Counted from the first letter of the stretch, positions 14,825 through 21,465 are shown. The stretch is 21,465 nucleotides of DNA from an uncultured Rhizobiaceae group bacterium (GCA_938009335.1 CALLHT010000212.1:1-21465); one strand, 5' to 3'. A program made the numbers and translations. Notes: generated from the letters alone by a model not told the origin.

Positions 14825-15556
14825 TTAGGCTTTAGCAGGCGCGACGGGGATAACCTGATCCACAATGGGAACGATCGGTGCCGGCACGTCACATGTCTTT
14901 TCCTTTGATTTGCAAATGTCAGCAATAATGCACTCTTCGCATTTGGGTTTGCGTGCTACGCACATATAGCGGCCATGCAATATCAGCCAGTGATGAGCGT
15001 GATAGAGAAACTCTTCCGGAATGATTTTCATCAGGATCGCCTCCACATCATCGGGTGTTTTGGCTGGCGCCAACCCAGTGCGCATGCCAATCCGTAAGAT
15101 GTGTGTATCCACCGCCATGGTTGGAATCCCGAAAGCCATGGACATCACAACATTCGCTGTCTTTCTTCCTACACCAGGCAGCATTACCAGCTCCTCACGG
15201 GTTTGCGGTACGATACTGTCGAAATCTTCGATAAGCTTTTGGCTAAGAGCGATCACGTTCTTGGCTTTGTTTCGATACAGGCCAATTGTCTTGATGTAGT
15301 CACGAACCTTCTCCTCACCGAGCGCTACCATTTTCTCTGGTGTATCGGCGACTTTAAAGAGTTCGCGTGTTGCGCGGTTGACGCCAGCATCGGTTGCTTG
15401 CGCTGACAAGGCGACGGCTACAACGAGGGTGAAGGGGTTAACGTGTTCCAGCTCTCCCTTTGGCTCAGGGCGGTACTCCTGGAACCTTGAGAAGATTTCG
15501 GTGATCTCTTCCTTCGTATATTTGGTCCGGGGTAAGCGTTTTTTTCGTGCGACCAT
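14825..15556 (-). CDS. nth: Endonuclease III (DNA glycosylase/AP lyase)
   Basis: The product has 243 residues. The helix-hairpin-helix LPGVGRKTANVV carries the catalytic Lys132, and AVDTHILRI carries the catalytic Asp150. Four cysteines in C-x6-C-x2-C-x5-C spacing (199, 206, 209, 215) ligate the 4Fe-4S cluster. It removes oxidised pyrimidines and cleaves at the abasic site in base excision repair. The ATG at 15556 has AGGG four bases upstream. The first 20 residues are basic, and about 28 residues extend past the iron-sulfur loop, rich in Pro, Val and Ala. These make it somewhat longer than the 211-residue E. coli enzyme. It is divergent from the DUF2244 gene, with 42 bases between the starts. 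Confidence 0.96.
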   Translation of the reverse strand: MVARKKRLPRTKYTKEEITEIFSRFQEYRPEPKGELEHVNPFTLVVAVALSAQATDAGVNRATRELFKVADTPEKMVALGEEKVRDYIKTIGLYRNKAKNVIALSQKLIEDFDSIVPQTREELVMLPGVGRKTANVVMSMAFGIPTMAVDTHILRIGMRTGLAPAKTPDDVEAILMKIIPEEFLYHAHHWLILHGRYMCVARKPKCEECIIADICKSKEKTCDVPAPIVPIVDQVIPVAPAKA

Positions 15557-15582
15557 TTTGCCCTGTCCGTTCGATCAATTCA

Positions 15583-15597
15583 CGCTAAAATATAGCG
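15583..15597. repeat. Inverted repeat CGCTA-AAATA-TAGCG in the nth/DUF2244 divergent region
   Basis: Two perfect 5-base arms flank AAATA and end one base before the ATG at 15599. The AT-rich centre inside the 42-base divergent region could be an operator or part of a promoter -10 region. There is no recognisable ribosome site in front of that ATG, so this short element occupies the place where one would be expected. Confidence 0.35.
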
Positions 15598-15598
15598 C

Positions 15599-16096
15599 AT
15601 GTCTGTCGAAACCAAAGACCCAGAATTAGAAGCATCCACGCCTGATTTCGTGGCGGAGCTGACGCCTTATCGTTCGTTAGGACGGTCTGGGTTTATTTGG
15701 CTTATGGCATTTGTCAGCTTCACCTGCCTTCTTTCCGGCCTCATGTTTCTGGTGATGGGAGCTTGGCCAGTGTTTTTCTTCATGGCGCTTGATATCCTGA
15801 TTGTCTATGTGGCTTTTAAATTCAATTATCGTTCCGCCAAAGCCAAGGAGAGAGTGTCCGTCGGTCGTGATGAACTAAAGATCGAGAAGTTTCACCCTTC
15901 CGGCCGTGTGTCCGAACATATTTTCAATCCATTCTGGACACGGTTTGAGGTCAACCGGCATGAAGAATATGGCATCCTCTCGATGCGGTTAAGTTCCCGC
16001 GGCAAAGAACTGGATATAGGCTCATTCCTAAATCCGAATGATCGGGAGAGTTTCGCATTTGCGTTCGGTGCGGCACTCAATCGGGTCAAGGCGTAG
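15599..16096 (+). CDS. DUF2244 family membrane protein
   Basis: The 165-residue protein matches the DUF2244 pattern well: AELTPYRSLGRSGF near the N-terminus, two membrane helices (about 31-53 and 56-74) joined by GAWPV, then FNYRSAKAKERV, PFWTRFEV, and a C-terminal stretch with SSRGKELDIGSFLNPNDRESF. Both ends are probably cytoplasmic, and the C-terminal domain of about 90 residues is predicted to be beta-rich. The function of the family is unknown. It is widespread in Alphaproteobacteria, often close to nth, as here. Translation begins at ATG 15599 with no clear Shine-Dalgarno sequence, so a leaderless or very short-leader message is possible. The Ada-like gene follows 52 bases after the stop and may share the transcript. 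Confidence 0.85.
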   Translation: MSVETKDPELEASTPDFVAELTPYRSLGRSGFIWLMAFVSFTCLLSGLMFLVMGAWPVFFFMALDILIVYVAFKFNYRSAKAKERVSVGRDELKIEKFHPSGRVSEHIFNPFWTRFEVNRHEEYGILSMRLSSRGKELDIGSFLNPNDRESFAFAFGAALNRVKA

Positions 16097-16148
16097 ACAG
16101 CGCAAGTTTCGGGTGGCGGGCAGTGTATCGAGCCGCTAATTTGCTCTT

Positions 16149-17063
16149 ATGAAACACGATTTACACAGTCCCAAAGCCTTAAGATATGGCGGGCATATTC
16201 TTGAGCCTGATGAACGCGATGGCGATTACGTTCTCGTGCGAAAGGCAATTGAATATCTTACGCTCAATTGGCAAGAGCAGCCTAGCCTTGGAGAACTCGC
16301 TTCTCATTTGGGGTTGGGGGAGACGGCCACGCAAAAACTCTTCACCCGGTGGGCAGGGATTTCTCCAAAAGCATTCAGTCAGGCCGTGACGCTGGATCAT
16401 GCAAAACGTCTGTTGCGTGAAGAAGGTTTGCCGCTGTTGGACGCAAGCTTTGAATTGGGGCTTTCTTCACCATCGCGCCTTCATGATTTATTCGTGACCC
16501 ATGAAGCGATGCCGCCCGGTGTGTGGAAAGCCAAGGGTGAAGGGCTGACAATCCATTTCGGATTTCATGTATGTCCCTTTGGGCAAGCGTTGGTGATGGC
16601 TTCGATGTTCGATGGCAAACCATCCTTGGTCGGCGTAGCATTTTGCGATGCCGGAGAGGAAACGCTCGCACTTGAAGATATGAGAGGTCGTTGGCCTGAA
16701 GCAAGTTATGTTGAAGATACGGCGATCACTGCCGCCTTCGCTTTGCGGATTTTCAAACTGGATCAATGGCAGAAAGAGCAACCCTTGCGCGTGACGCTGA
16801 TTGGTACGGATTTTCAAATCCGGGTTTGGGATACGTTACTTTCAATTCCATTGGGAGAAGCAAAAACTTATTCAGATATCGCGGAAGCAATCGACAACCC
16901 GAAGGCTGTTCGCGCTGTTGGTGCCGCAGTTGGACGTAATCCGATTTCGTTCGTGGTTCCCTGTCACCGGGCATTGGGTAAATCAGGCGCGTTGACGGGG
17001 TATCATTGGGGCCTTACCCGAAAACGTGCGATGCTGGGATGGGAAGCAGGAGTGACGGCCTAG
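16149..17063 (+). CDS. Ada-like AraC regulator / O6-alkylguanine-DNA alkyltransferase lacking the zinc domain
   Basis: The 304-residue protein has an AraC-type helix-turn-helix region (about 28-130) with SLGELASHLGLGETATQKLF and AKRLLREEGLPLLDASFELG. A methyltransferase domain follows, with a ribonuclease-H-like part (about 134-215) and the catalytic helical domain (about 218-300). The active-site motif is VVPCHR with the acceptor Cys272, preceded by AVRAVGAAVGRNPIS. It lacks the N-terminal four-cysteine zinc domain that lets E. coli Ada take methyl groups from phosphotriesters and switch to an activator. Here the protein starts almost directly at the helix-turn-helix. It should repair O6-methylguanine irreversibly. 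Whether and how it regulates genes is open. It ends 21 bases from the convergent thioesterase stop. The ATG at 16149 has no strong ribosome site. Confidence 0.9.
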   Translation: MKHDLHSPKALRYGGHILEPDERDGDYVLVRKAIEYLTLNWQEQPSLGELASHLGLGETATQKLFTRWAGISPKAFSQAVTLDHAKRLLREEGLPLLDASFELGLSSPSRLHDLFVTHEAMPPGVWKAKGEGLTIHFGFHVCPFGQALVMASMFDGKPSLVGVAFCDAGEETLALEDMRGRWPEASYVEDTAITAAFALRIFKLDQWQKEQPLRVTLIGTDFQIRVWDTLLSIPLGEAKTYSDIAEAIDNPKAVRAVGAAVGRNPISFVVPCHRALGKSGALTGYHWGLTRKRAMLGWEAGVTA

Positions 17064-17084
17064 CCTACTAATGCGCAATGCGTT

Positions 17085-17471
17085 TTACTCGGCTGGCGTA
17101 ACTTTGATGGTGACCACGCCCCGCGCAATTGGCAGGTCTTCTGAGTCCTGCCAACATGTAACATCCACAATGGATAAGCGTCTGCTCATTCTTACAATGC
17201 TGGTGCGAGCATAAAGATCAACATCTTTGGTGATCCTTAAATAGTCTACCGATGATGTTGTGATCATCAGGTCCGCATGTTCACCAAGCTCTTTTCGTGT
17301 AGTTGCTTCTGCCGATAACTCAATCATTGCTCCGGTCACGCCACCGTGGAGTGATTTGATGAAAATATTTCCGAGATGATGATTTTGAAATTGGGTTTTG
17401 TAGAGGTTAGGCTCTGATTGCTGTTCTGCGGCAAGCCAACCAGAAATGCCCGATTGAAAAAGTGCGCTCAT
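17085..17471 (-). CDS. PaaI-like hotdog thioesterase (second of a tandem pair)
   Basis: The 128-residue product is a single hotdog-fold domain. The motif SLHGGVTGAMIELSAEA corresponds to the PaaI/4HBT helix, in which HGG is followed by an acidic catalytic residue, here Glu rather than the commoner Asp. ITTSSVDYLRI and ARTSIVRMSRRLSIVDV are the expected beta-strands. Such proteins hydrolyse acyl-CoA thioesters, often aromatic or toxic side products, as dimers or tetramers. The substrate here is unknown. The ATG (17471-17469) overlaps the stop of the upstream gene as ATGA, and GGGAG (17478-17482) lies six bases upstream, so the two are translationally coupled. It is the last gene of the minus-strand run starting at the ABC exporter. 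Confidence 0.82.
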   Translation of the reverse strand: MSALFQSGISGWLAAEQQSEPNLYKTQFQNHHLGNIFIKSLHGGVTGAMIELSAEATTRKELGEHADLMITTSSVDYLRITKDVDLYARTSIVRMSRRLSIVDVTCWQDSEDLPIARGVVTIKVTPAE

Positions 17472-17923
17472 GATGCGCTCCCGGCCTTTTCCTCAAGTGG
17501 TCGTGACGCTGTGCCGATCATAAAGGTTCCGGTTGCGGTAGAGAGAATTTGATCATCGGCTTGGCGGCGAATTTCTCCGCTGACATATGAAACGGAGTTC
17601 TCTTCGCCTTTCCACTCTGCAAGGCAATAAATTGCATCACCAACCTTAGCCTTCTGCAAATGATTACTGGTCAGTTTAATGGTCGCAATCGGTTGCATCT
17701 GTTTCAGTTTTCCGATCGCGCAAGAGCCAAGCACCGTATCAAGCAGAAGCGTAGCAAAGCCTGTATGGGTGTGTGTACCGCTGACATCCGAAAAACTTTT
17801 CGGTGCATCAAGTTCTACGCGAAGGCTATTGTCTCCAACGGGAATGAACTTCATGTTCATAGCTGCCGTCAGCGGATGATGTTCGCTGAACAGATGCTCA
17901 GCTGGATGCTTGGCTTGGTTCAA
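17468..17923 (-). CDS. PaaI-like hotdog thioesterase (first of a tandem pair)
   Basis: The 151-residue hotdog protein has HTHTGFATLLLDTVLGSCAI as its PaaI-type helix, with the acidic residue Asp in the position where its downstream partner has Glu. Strands such as PIATIKLTSNHLQKAKVGD and SVSYVSGEIRRQADDQI are typical of the superfamily. It starts with TTG at 17923, supported by GGAG (17932-17935) eight bases upstream. This TTG overlaps the gpmA stop as TTGA, and the next in-frame ATG would remove the first 21 residues. The two hotdog proteins are clearly different in sequence (little identity by eye), so they are not a recent duplication. They may form a heteromer, or act on different thioesters. 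Substrate unknown. Confidence 0.82.
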   Translation of the reverse strand: MNQAKHPAEHLFSEHHPLTAAMNMKFIPVGDNSLRVELDAPKSFSDVSGTHTHTGFATLLLDTVLGSCAIGKLKQMQPIATIKLTSNHLQKAKVGDAIYCLAEWKGEENSVSYVSGEIRRQADDQILSTATGTFMIGTASRPLEEKAGSAS

Positions 17924-18552
17924 GTATCAAGCTCCAGCACTTCTTTGGATGCCACAGTCGTGTCGGCGTTGAGTTTGTAAATCATTGGCACGCCGGTTGC
18001 GAGGTTGAGGCTGGTAATGGTGTCGGTTGTCATGCGATCCAGAACCATCACCAATGAGCGAAGTGAATTGCCATGTGCGGCAACCAAAACGGTTTCACCC
18101 GCCATTGCGCGCGGTAGGATCTCGTTCATGTAGTAGGGCCATACGCGAGCTCCGGTATCTTTAAGGCTTTCGCCCTCATCGCCCGGAGGCGGTGTGTCAT
18201 AAGAGCGACGCCAGATGTGAACCTGTTCTTCACCCCATTTTTCACGCGCATCATCTTTGTTCAGACCGGCAAGATCGCCATAGTTGCGTTCGTTCAACGC
18301 TTGATCGCGAATGGTCTCCAGATCGGATTGGCCGACACCATCCAATATGTGCTGGCAGGTTTTTTGCGCGCGCTGCAAATCGCTGGTAAAGGCAATATCA
18401 AATTTTAAACAGCGTTCGCCAAGAATTCTGCCTGCAGCTTTTGCTTCATCATGACCTTTTTCTGTTAGGTCCGGATCGCGCCAACCCGTAAACAGGTTTT
18501 TCAAGTTCCATTCGCTTTGTCCGTGTCGCACGAGAACCAGTGTTCTTTCCAT
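17920..18552 (-). CDS. gpmA: 2,3-bisphosphoglycerate-dependent phosphoglycerate mutase
   Basis: The product has 210 residues, the short form common in Alphaproteobacteria (E. coli GpmA has 250). The phosphohistidine motif LVRHGQSEWN carries H10. LNERNYGDLAG carries E88, and AAHGNSLR carries the second catalytic His, H160. It interconverts 3- and 2-phosphoglycerate in glycolysis and gluconeogenesis. AGGA (18561-18564) lies eight bases before the ATG at 18552. The dapB stop is 22 bases upstream, and the downstream thioesterase start overlaps its stop, which places it in the middle of a compact operon. Confidence 0.95.
   Translation of the reverse strand: MERTLVLVRHGQSEWNLKNLFTGWRDPDLTEKGHDEAKAAGRILGERCLKFDIAFTSDLQRAQKTCQHILDGVGQSDLETIRDQALNERNYGDLAGLNKDDAREKWGEEQVHIWRRSYDTPPPGDEGESLKDTGARVWPYYMNEILPRAMAGETVLVAAHGNSLRSLVMVLDRMTTDTITSLNLATGVPMIYKLNADTTVASKEVLELDT
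17932..17935 (-). promoter_or_regulatory. Ribosome binding site supporting the TTG start of the first thioesterase
   Basis: GGAG on the minus strand, eight bases before TTG 17923, lying within the last codons of gpmA. It supports a coupled TTGA stop/start. Confidence 0.65.
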
Positions 18553-18574
18553 GTCTTAAATCCTGATAAGTAAA

Positions 18575-19384
18575 TTAAAGTCCCAATACATCACGCATGG
18601 AATAGAGCCCATGCGGTTGCCCGTTTACCCATGTCGCAGCTTTTACTGCGCCGCGGGCAAACAAAGCTCTATCTTGTGCAAAGTGGCTCAATTCAATGCG
18701 TTCGCTTTCCCCTGCAAAGATCACCGAGTGATCGCCGATTACAGCGCCACCACGTAGTGTTGCAAACCCGATGGTCCCCTCTTCACGTGCGCCAGTTATG
18801 CCATCGCGTGATCGCACAGAATGATCCGCAAGACTGATTTCCCGGCCGCGCGCTGCAGCCTCGCCCAATAATAGCGCAGTCCCAGATGGTGCATCAATTT
18901 TATGCTTGTGATGCATTTCGAGGACCTCAATATCAAAGTCACCAGCGGCGAGTGATGCAGCGGCTTTCTCGACCAATGCCGCAAGCAGGTTAACGCCAAG
19001 GCTCATGTTTCCAGACTTTAAGATCGTCGCAGTTTCGGCTGCCTTTTGAAGCTGTGCCTCTTCGTCTTCAGTGAAGCCGGTTGTTCCAATCACCTGGAAA
19101 CAGGATCTACCTGAAAGCCTCTCAGCAAGAGCAATACTTGCTGCAGGAATGGTAAAATCGATGATGCCGTCACTTGCTTCAATGGCTGCATCAATGTCGT
19201 CAGACACAAGAACTGCGTTATCGGATATGCCTGCCAGCTTTCCAGAATCGTGACCAAGTTTCTCAGAGCCCGAACGCTCAAGTGCGCTGACTAAAACCGT
19301 TTCCGGATTTTCATCGATTGCGCGGATCAGTGCTGCTCCCATTCGGCCTGCTGCACCACCGACTGCAAGTTTCAAAGCGCTCAT
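18575..19384 (-). CDS. dapB: 4-hydroxy-tetrahydrodipicolinate reductase
   Basis: The 269-residue enzyme has an N-terminal Rossmann motif LAVGGAAGRMG (about 6-16), IIDFTIP (74-80) and IGTTGFTEDE (99-108). The DapB signature EMHHKHKIDAPSGTA (156-170) contains the catalytic His158/His159 and Lys162. It reduces 4-hydroxy-tetrahydrodipicolinate with NAD(P)H in the lysine and meso-diaminopimelate pathway, and so feeds peptidoglycan synthesis. The ATG at 19384 overlaps the stop of the ABC gene as ATGA, and AAGGA (19391-19395) lies six bases upstream, so translation is coupled. The gpmA gene follows 22 bases after the stop. Confidence 0.96.
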   Translation of the reverse strand: MSALKLAVGGAAGRMGAALIRAIDENPETVLVSALERSGSEKLGHDSGKLAGISDNAVLVSDDIDAAIEASDGIIDFTIPAASIALAERLSGRSCFQVIGTTGFTEDEEAQLQKAAETATILKSGNMSLGVNLLAALVEKAAASLAAGDFDIEVLEMHHKHKIDAPSGTALLLGEAAARGREISLADHSVRSRDGITGAREEGTIGFATLRGGAVIGDHSVIFAGESERIELSHFAQDRALFARGAVKAATWVNGQPHGLYSMRDVLGL

Positions 19385-21171
19385 GATGCTTCCTTGATCG
19401 TTCTTGGTTCGTCATGAATGGCATGAAGACGGGCGTAAGTTCCAGTTTTCTTTTTCATGAGCGTTGCATGCTTACCTTCTTGTGTAACCTCGCCATCCTC
19501 AATGACATAAATTTTATCAGCGTTACGAATGGTGGAAAGACGATGTGCGATCACGATGGTTGTGCGGCCCTGTACCAGTTTCTCCAAGGCCTGTTGTACA
19601 AGCCGTTCTGATTGATTGTCCAAAGCGGACGTTGCTTCATCGAGCAATAAAATCGGCGCGTCGCGCAAGAAGGCCCTGGCAATAGATAGCCGTTGTCTCT
19701 GTCCACCTGAAAGGTTCCCGCCAAGTTCGCCTACAGCCGTTTCGTATCCATCCGGTTGTTCAAGAATAAAATCGTGTGCCTGAGCCTGTTTTGCCGCTTC
19801 AAAAACTTCTTCATCTGATGCGTCAGGCCGCCCGAAGCGTATGTTCTCCAAGATGCTGCCTTCAAAAAGAATCGGCTGCTGGGAGACGTAGGCGATGGAT
19901 TTCCGCAAACTTGAGGCCGTCACAGTGGTAATATCTTGACCATCGATGCTGATCTTACCACTTTCTAGATCAAAGAACCGCTGGACCAAGGCAATCATCG
20001 TGGATTTGCCGCCGCCAGAAGGTCCCACAAGCGCCGTGGTCTGTCCTGCTTTTGCTTTTATCGATACGCCCCGCAGAATGGGCTCGTCTTCCTGATAGGA
20101 GAAATGAACATCATCAAAAATGATTTCAGATTTTTTAAATGCAATTGGTTTTGCGTCCGGCTTATCGGCTTGGCGGGGCGGCAGATCTAACAAATCAAAC
20201 AGCATGCGGGCGTTTACGACATTCTTTTCAAACTGAACCCGGAAACTGGCAAGCTTTCTTGCAGGCTCATAGGCAAGCATTGCCGCTGTTAAGAAAGACA
20301 GAAGGGAGCCAACATCATGGCCAAGTTCTGCAACGCGGTAACCGCCGAATGCCACAACGGACGCAATCGCAAAACCTGCCAAAATTTCAGTGGGCGGCTT
20401 TGCCTTCGCATTCAATCGAACGATCTTGTTGGAACGAATTTCAGCGGCAGCTGTGAGGTCATGCAGCTTCTGGCTCATTTGCTCTTCCATTGTGAAGCTC
20501 TTGACGATCTCCATGCCTTGAGAGTTTTCAATGAAAGCGGAGTTTACGCGTGCGTTAAGATCGACTTCTTCGCGTGCTACTTTTCGGATACGGCGAACAT
20601 ATTTCCCCATGATCAGCGCAATTACCGGGAGAACGGTTACAGATATGATCGACATATACGGATCTTGAACGACCATGACGATAACCAGCGCGATGAGCGT
20701 GAAAAGGTCACGCGCGAACATCGTAACGATATTGTTGAGCATTGTCCGCATGCCCACAATATTCTGATTAATCTGCCCCACCAAATAAGCGGACCGATTT
20801 GATTTGTGGAACTCAACGCCCAAACGCAGAAGTTGAGCAAATACCTTTCTCTGGTATGTGGCAACAATGTTATTTCCGATTTTGCCCAATACATAGAGAT
20901 AACCGTAGGTGGCAAAGCCTCTCACGGCGAACGCGATAAACACTGCAGTGGCAATGAGGTATGCTGCCTTAAGGTCTTGGCGAACGAACACGTCGTTTAC
21001 AATATCGCGAATAATCCACGCCGGAAAAGCCGTTGCCGCAGCTACGGCAACCAGCAAAACGAATGCCAACAGATATTGTTTAAAATATCGGCGCCAGTTC
21101 TCATGGATAACCCGTTTAACGGTCACCAATGTCTCATCGTTTAATTGTGATGTTTTGTCGGACTTAGCCAA
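19381..21171 (-). CDS. ABC exporter half-transporter (MsbA-like; fused membrane and ATPase domains)
   Basis: The 596-residue protein has an N-terminal exporter membrane domain with hydrophobic segments at about 31-52, 70-90, 145-168, 172-190, 262-280 and 285-305. The ATPase domain has Walker A GPSGGGKST (383-391), Q-loop YVSQQPILFEGS, signature LSGGQ (487-491), Walker B ILLLDEA (507-513) with Glu512, and switch H543 in IAHRLST. It should work as a homodimer. The layout is that of MsbA and related lipid or drug exporters, but the substrate cannot be read from the sequence, and the neighbouring genes do not indicate one. The start is TTG at 21171, with GGGA six bases upstream. The next in-frame ATG is about 140 codons later, inside the membrane domain, so TTG is the only reasonable start. 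Confidence 0.93.
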   Translation of the reverse strand: MAKSDKTSQLNDETLVTVKRVIHENWRRYFKQYLLAFVLLVAVAAATAFPAWIIRDIVNDVFVRQDLKAAYLIATAVFIAFAVRGFATYGYLYVLGKIGNNIVATYQRKVFAQLLRLGVEFHKSNRSAYLVGQINQNIVGMRTMLNNIVTMFARDLFTLIALVIVMVVQDPYMSIISVTVLPVIALIMGKYVRRIRKVAREEVDLNARVNSAFIENSQGMEIVKSFTMEEQMSQKLHDLTAAAEIRSNKIVRLNAKAKPPTEILAGFAIASVVAFGGYRVAELGHDVGSLLSFLTAAMLAYEPARKLASFRVQFEKNVVNARMLFDLLDLPPRQADKPDAKPIAFKKSEIIFDDVHFSYQEDEPILRGVSIKAKAGQTTALVGPSGGGKSTMIALVQRFFDLESGKISIDGQDITTVTASSLRKSIAYVSQQPILFEGSILENIRFGRPDASDEEVFEAAKQAQAHDFILEQPDGYETAVGELGGNLSGGQRQRLSIARAFLRDAPILLLDEATSALDNQSERLVQQALEKLVQGRTTIVIAHRLSTIRNADKIYVIEDGEVTQEGKHATLMKKKTGTYARLHAIHDEPRTIKEAS

Positions 21172-21177
21172 TGTTTT

Positions 21178-21181
21178 TCCC
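21178..21181 (-). promoter_or_regulatory. Ribosome binding site supporting the TTG start of the ABC exporter
   Basis: GGGA on the minus strand, six bases before TTG 21171, in an A-rich leader (CGGGAAAAACA). It decides the start, since no ATG is available nearby. Confidence 0.6.
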
Positions 21182-21237
21182 GATTGATGTTCGGTTCATT
21201 TCGGGCTTTTAACGCGCTATGCGCCCAATTGCAAAGC

Positions 21238-21465
21238 CTAAGAGCCATTCTCAGGCAACAGTTGATCACCCAAACTGACCGTGCCTTGGGTTATTGTTCT
21301 GGCGGTTATCCCACCATGGCCGCGAACCGCATTGTATCCGCCATATCCAAACGTTTCTTCCATGCGGCTGCAAGGTGCGCAAATGCCGGTTCCCTCAAGC
21401 ACAGCACTACCGATCTGAAACTTTGAATTCCGCAGAGCAAGAAGGTTTATGCCGCTTATGACGAT
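21238..21465 (-). CDS. MOSC-domain protein, C-terminal part (5' end outside window)
   Basis: On the minus strand the frame is open from the right edge to a TAG at 21240-21238, giving 75 residues with no start in the window. The residues match the C-terminal part of a MOSC (molybdenum cofactor sulfurase C-terminal) domain: KFQIGSAVLEGTGICAPCSR with a Cys-x-x-Cys pair (residues 29 and 32 of the visible part), then MEETFGYGGYNAVRGHGGI, TARTITQGTVSLGDQL, and a very short tail. Stand-alone MOSC proteins are thought to bind or transfer sulfur or metal-sulfur ligands, and some reduce N-hydroxylated compounds with molybdenum cofactor. The exact role here is unknown. The stop lies 66 bases before the ABC exporter start with no intrinsic terminator, so it may head the same operon. 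Confidence 0.8.
   Translation of the reverse strand: MVISGINLLALRNSKFQIGSAVLEGTGICAPCSRMEETFGYGGYNAVRGHGGITARTITQGTVSLGDQLLPENGS

Noticed and set aside
17064..17084. Terminator between the Ada-like gene and the convergent thioesterase
   Set aside because: Only a three-base stem (CGC-AAT-GCG) before a TTTT. Too weak to call.
20317..20802. 161-residue plus-strand open frame opposite the ABC exporter
   Set aside because: It is a shadow of the exporter membrane domain. Its composition is typical of antisense translation, with His-, Arg- and Asn-rich clusters.
21203..21226. Hairpin-like GCGC-TAT-GCGC inside GGGC...GCCC after the MOSC stop as a terminator
   Set aside because: Short stem and no T-tract on the minus strand. 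More likely chance or a weak structure within an operon.
21184..21426. 80-residue plus-strand open frame at the right edge
   Set aside because: The minus strand of the same bases encodes a convincing MOSC C-terminus.
1..21465. Mobile elements, CRISPR arrays, prophage, toxin-antitoxin or defence genes
   Set aside because: No transposase, integrase, regular spaced repeats, terminal inverted repeats or defence-family motifs seen. All recognisable genes are core chromosomal functions.

Overview
This window is a stretch of ordinary, densely packed chromosome from an alphaproteobacterium, most likely of the order Hyphomicrobiales (Rhizobiales). The evidence is the set of families and their pairing: a Mic60/mitofilin-like gene directly before hemY, an OlsB-type ornithine-lipid acyltransferase beside mutS, a PfkB-type adenosine kinase, a DUF2244 protein, and nth, gpmA and dapB close together. 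By eye the base composition is moderate, which would suit a marine member of the order, but the genus cannot be settled from sequence alone. I see no rRNA, tRNA, insertion sequence, CRISPR array, prophage or other mobile element, and no gene-free stretch longer than about 130 bases.

Layout. Bases 1-2582 (+) hold the 3' end of a mic60-like gene and hemY, closed by a strong hairpin terminator at 2587-2610. Bases 2609-5192 (-) hold a membrane-anchored class III adenylate cyclase followed by a PLP aminotransferase, separated by a few bases and probably one transcription unit. A short divergent region (about 5193-5310) carries a CRP-like half-palindrome and a candidate promoter. Bases 5311-13026 (+) hold yifB/comM, a hybrid sensor histidine kinase, olsB and mutS. 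MutS runs convergently into an adenosine kinase gene (-, 13029-14030). An EI24/CysZ-like membrane protein (+) and nth (-) converge at about 14820. Nth is divergent from a DUF2244 membrane protein (+), which is followed by an Ada-like regulator/alkyltransferase (+). From 17085 to the right edge everything is on the minus strand: ABC exporter, dapB, gpmA and two hotdog thioesterases, joined by overlapping or very close stop/start codons, with the 3' end of a MOSC-domain gene upstream at the edge.

How the genes relate. Three are DNA maintenance functions (mutS, nth and the Ada-like protein), and YifB/ComM acts in recombination during DNA uptake. Envelope functions are represented by Mic60, HemY, OlsB, the EI24 protein and the ABC exporter. 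Central metabolism is represented by gpmA (glycolysis), dapB (lysine/diaminopimelate), adenosine kinase and the aminotransferase. Signalling is represented by the cyclase and the hybrid kinase.

No convincing new multi-gene system is visible. The more interesting points are local: a degenerate pseudo-receiver inside the hybrid kinase, an unusual cyclase active site with a CRP-like site just upstream, an Ada protein without its zinc domain, a tandem hotdog pair with different acidic residues and translational coupling through a TTG start, competing inverted repeats before mutS, and several TTG/GTG starts.
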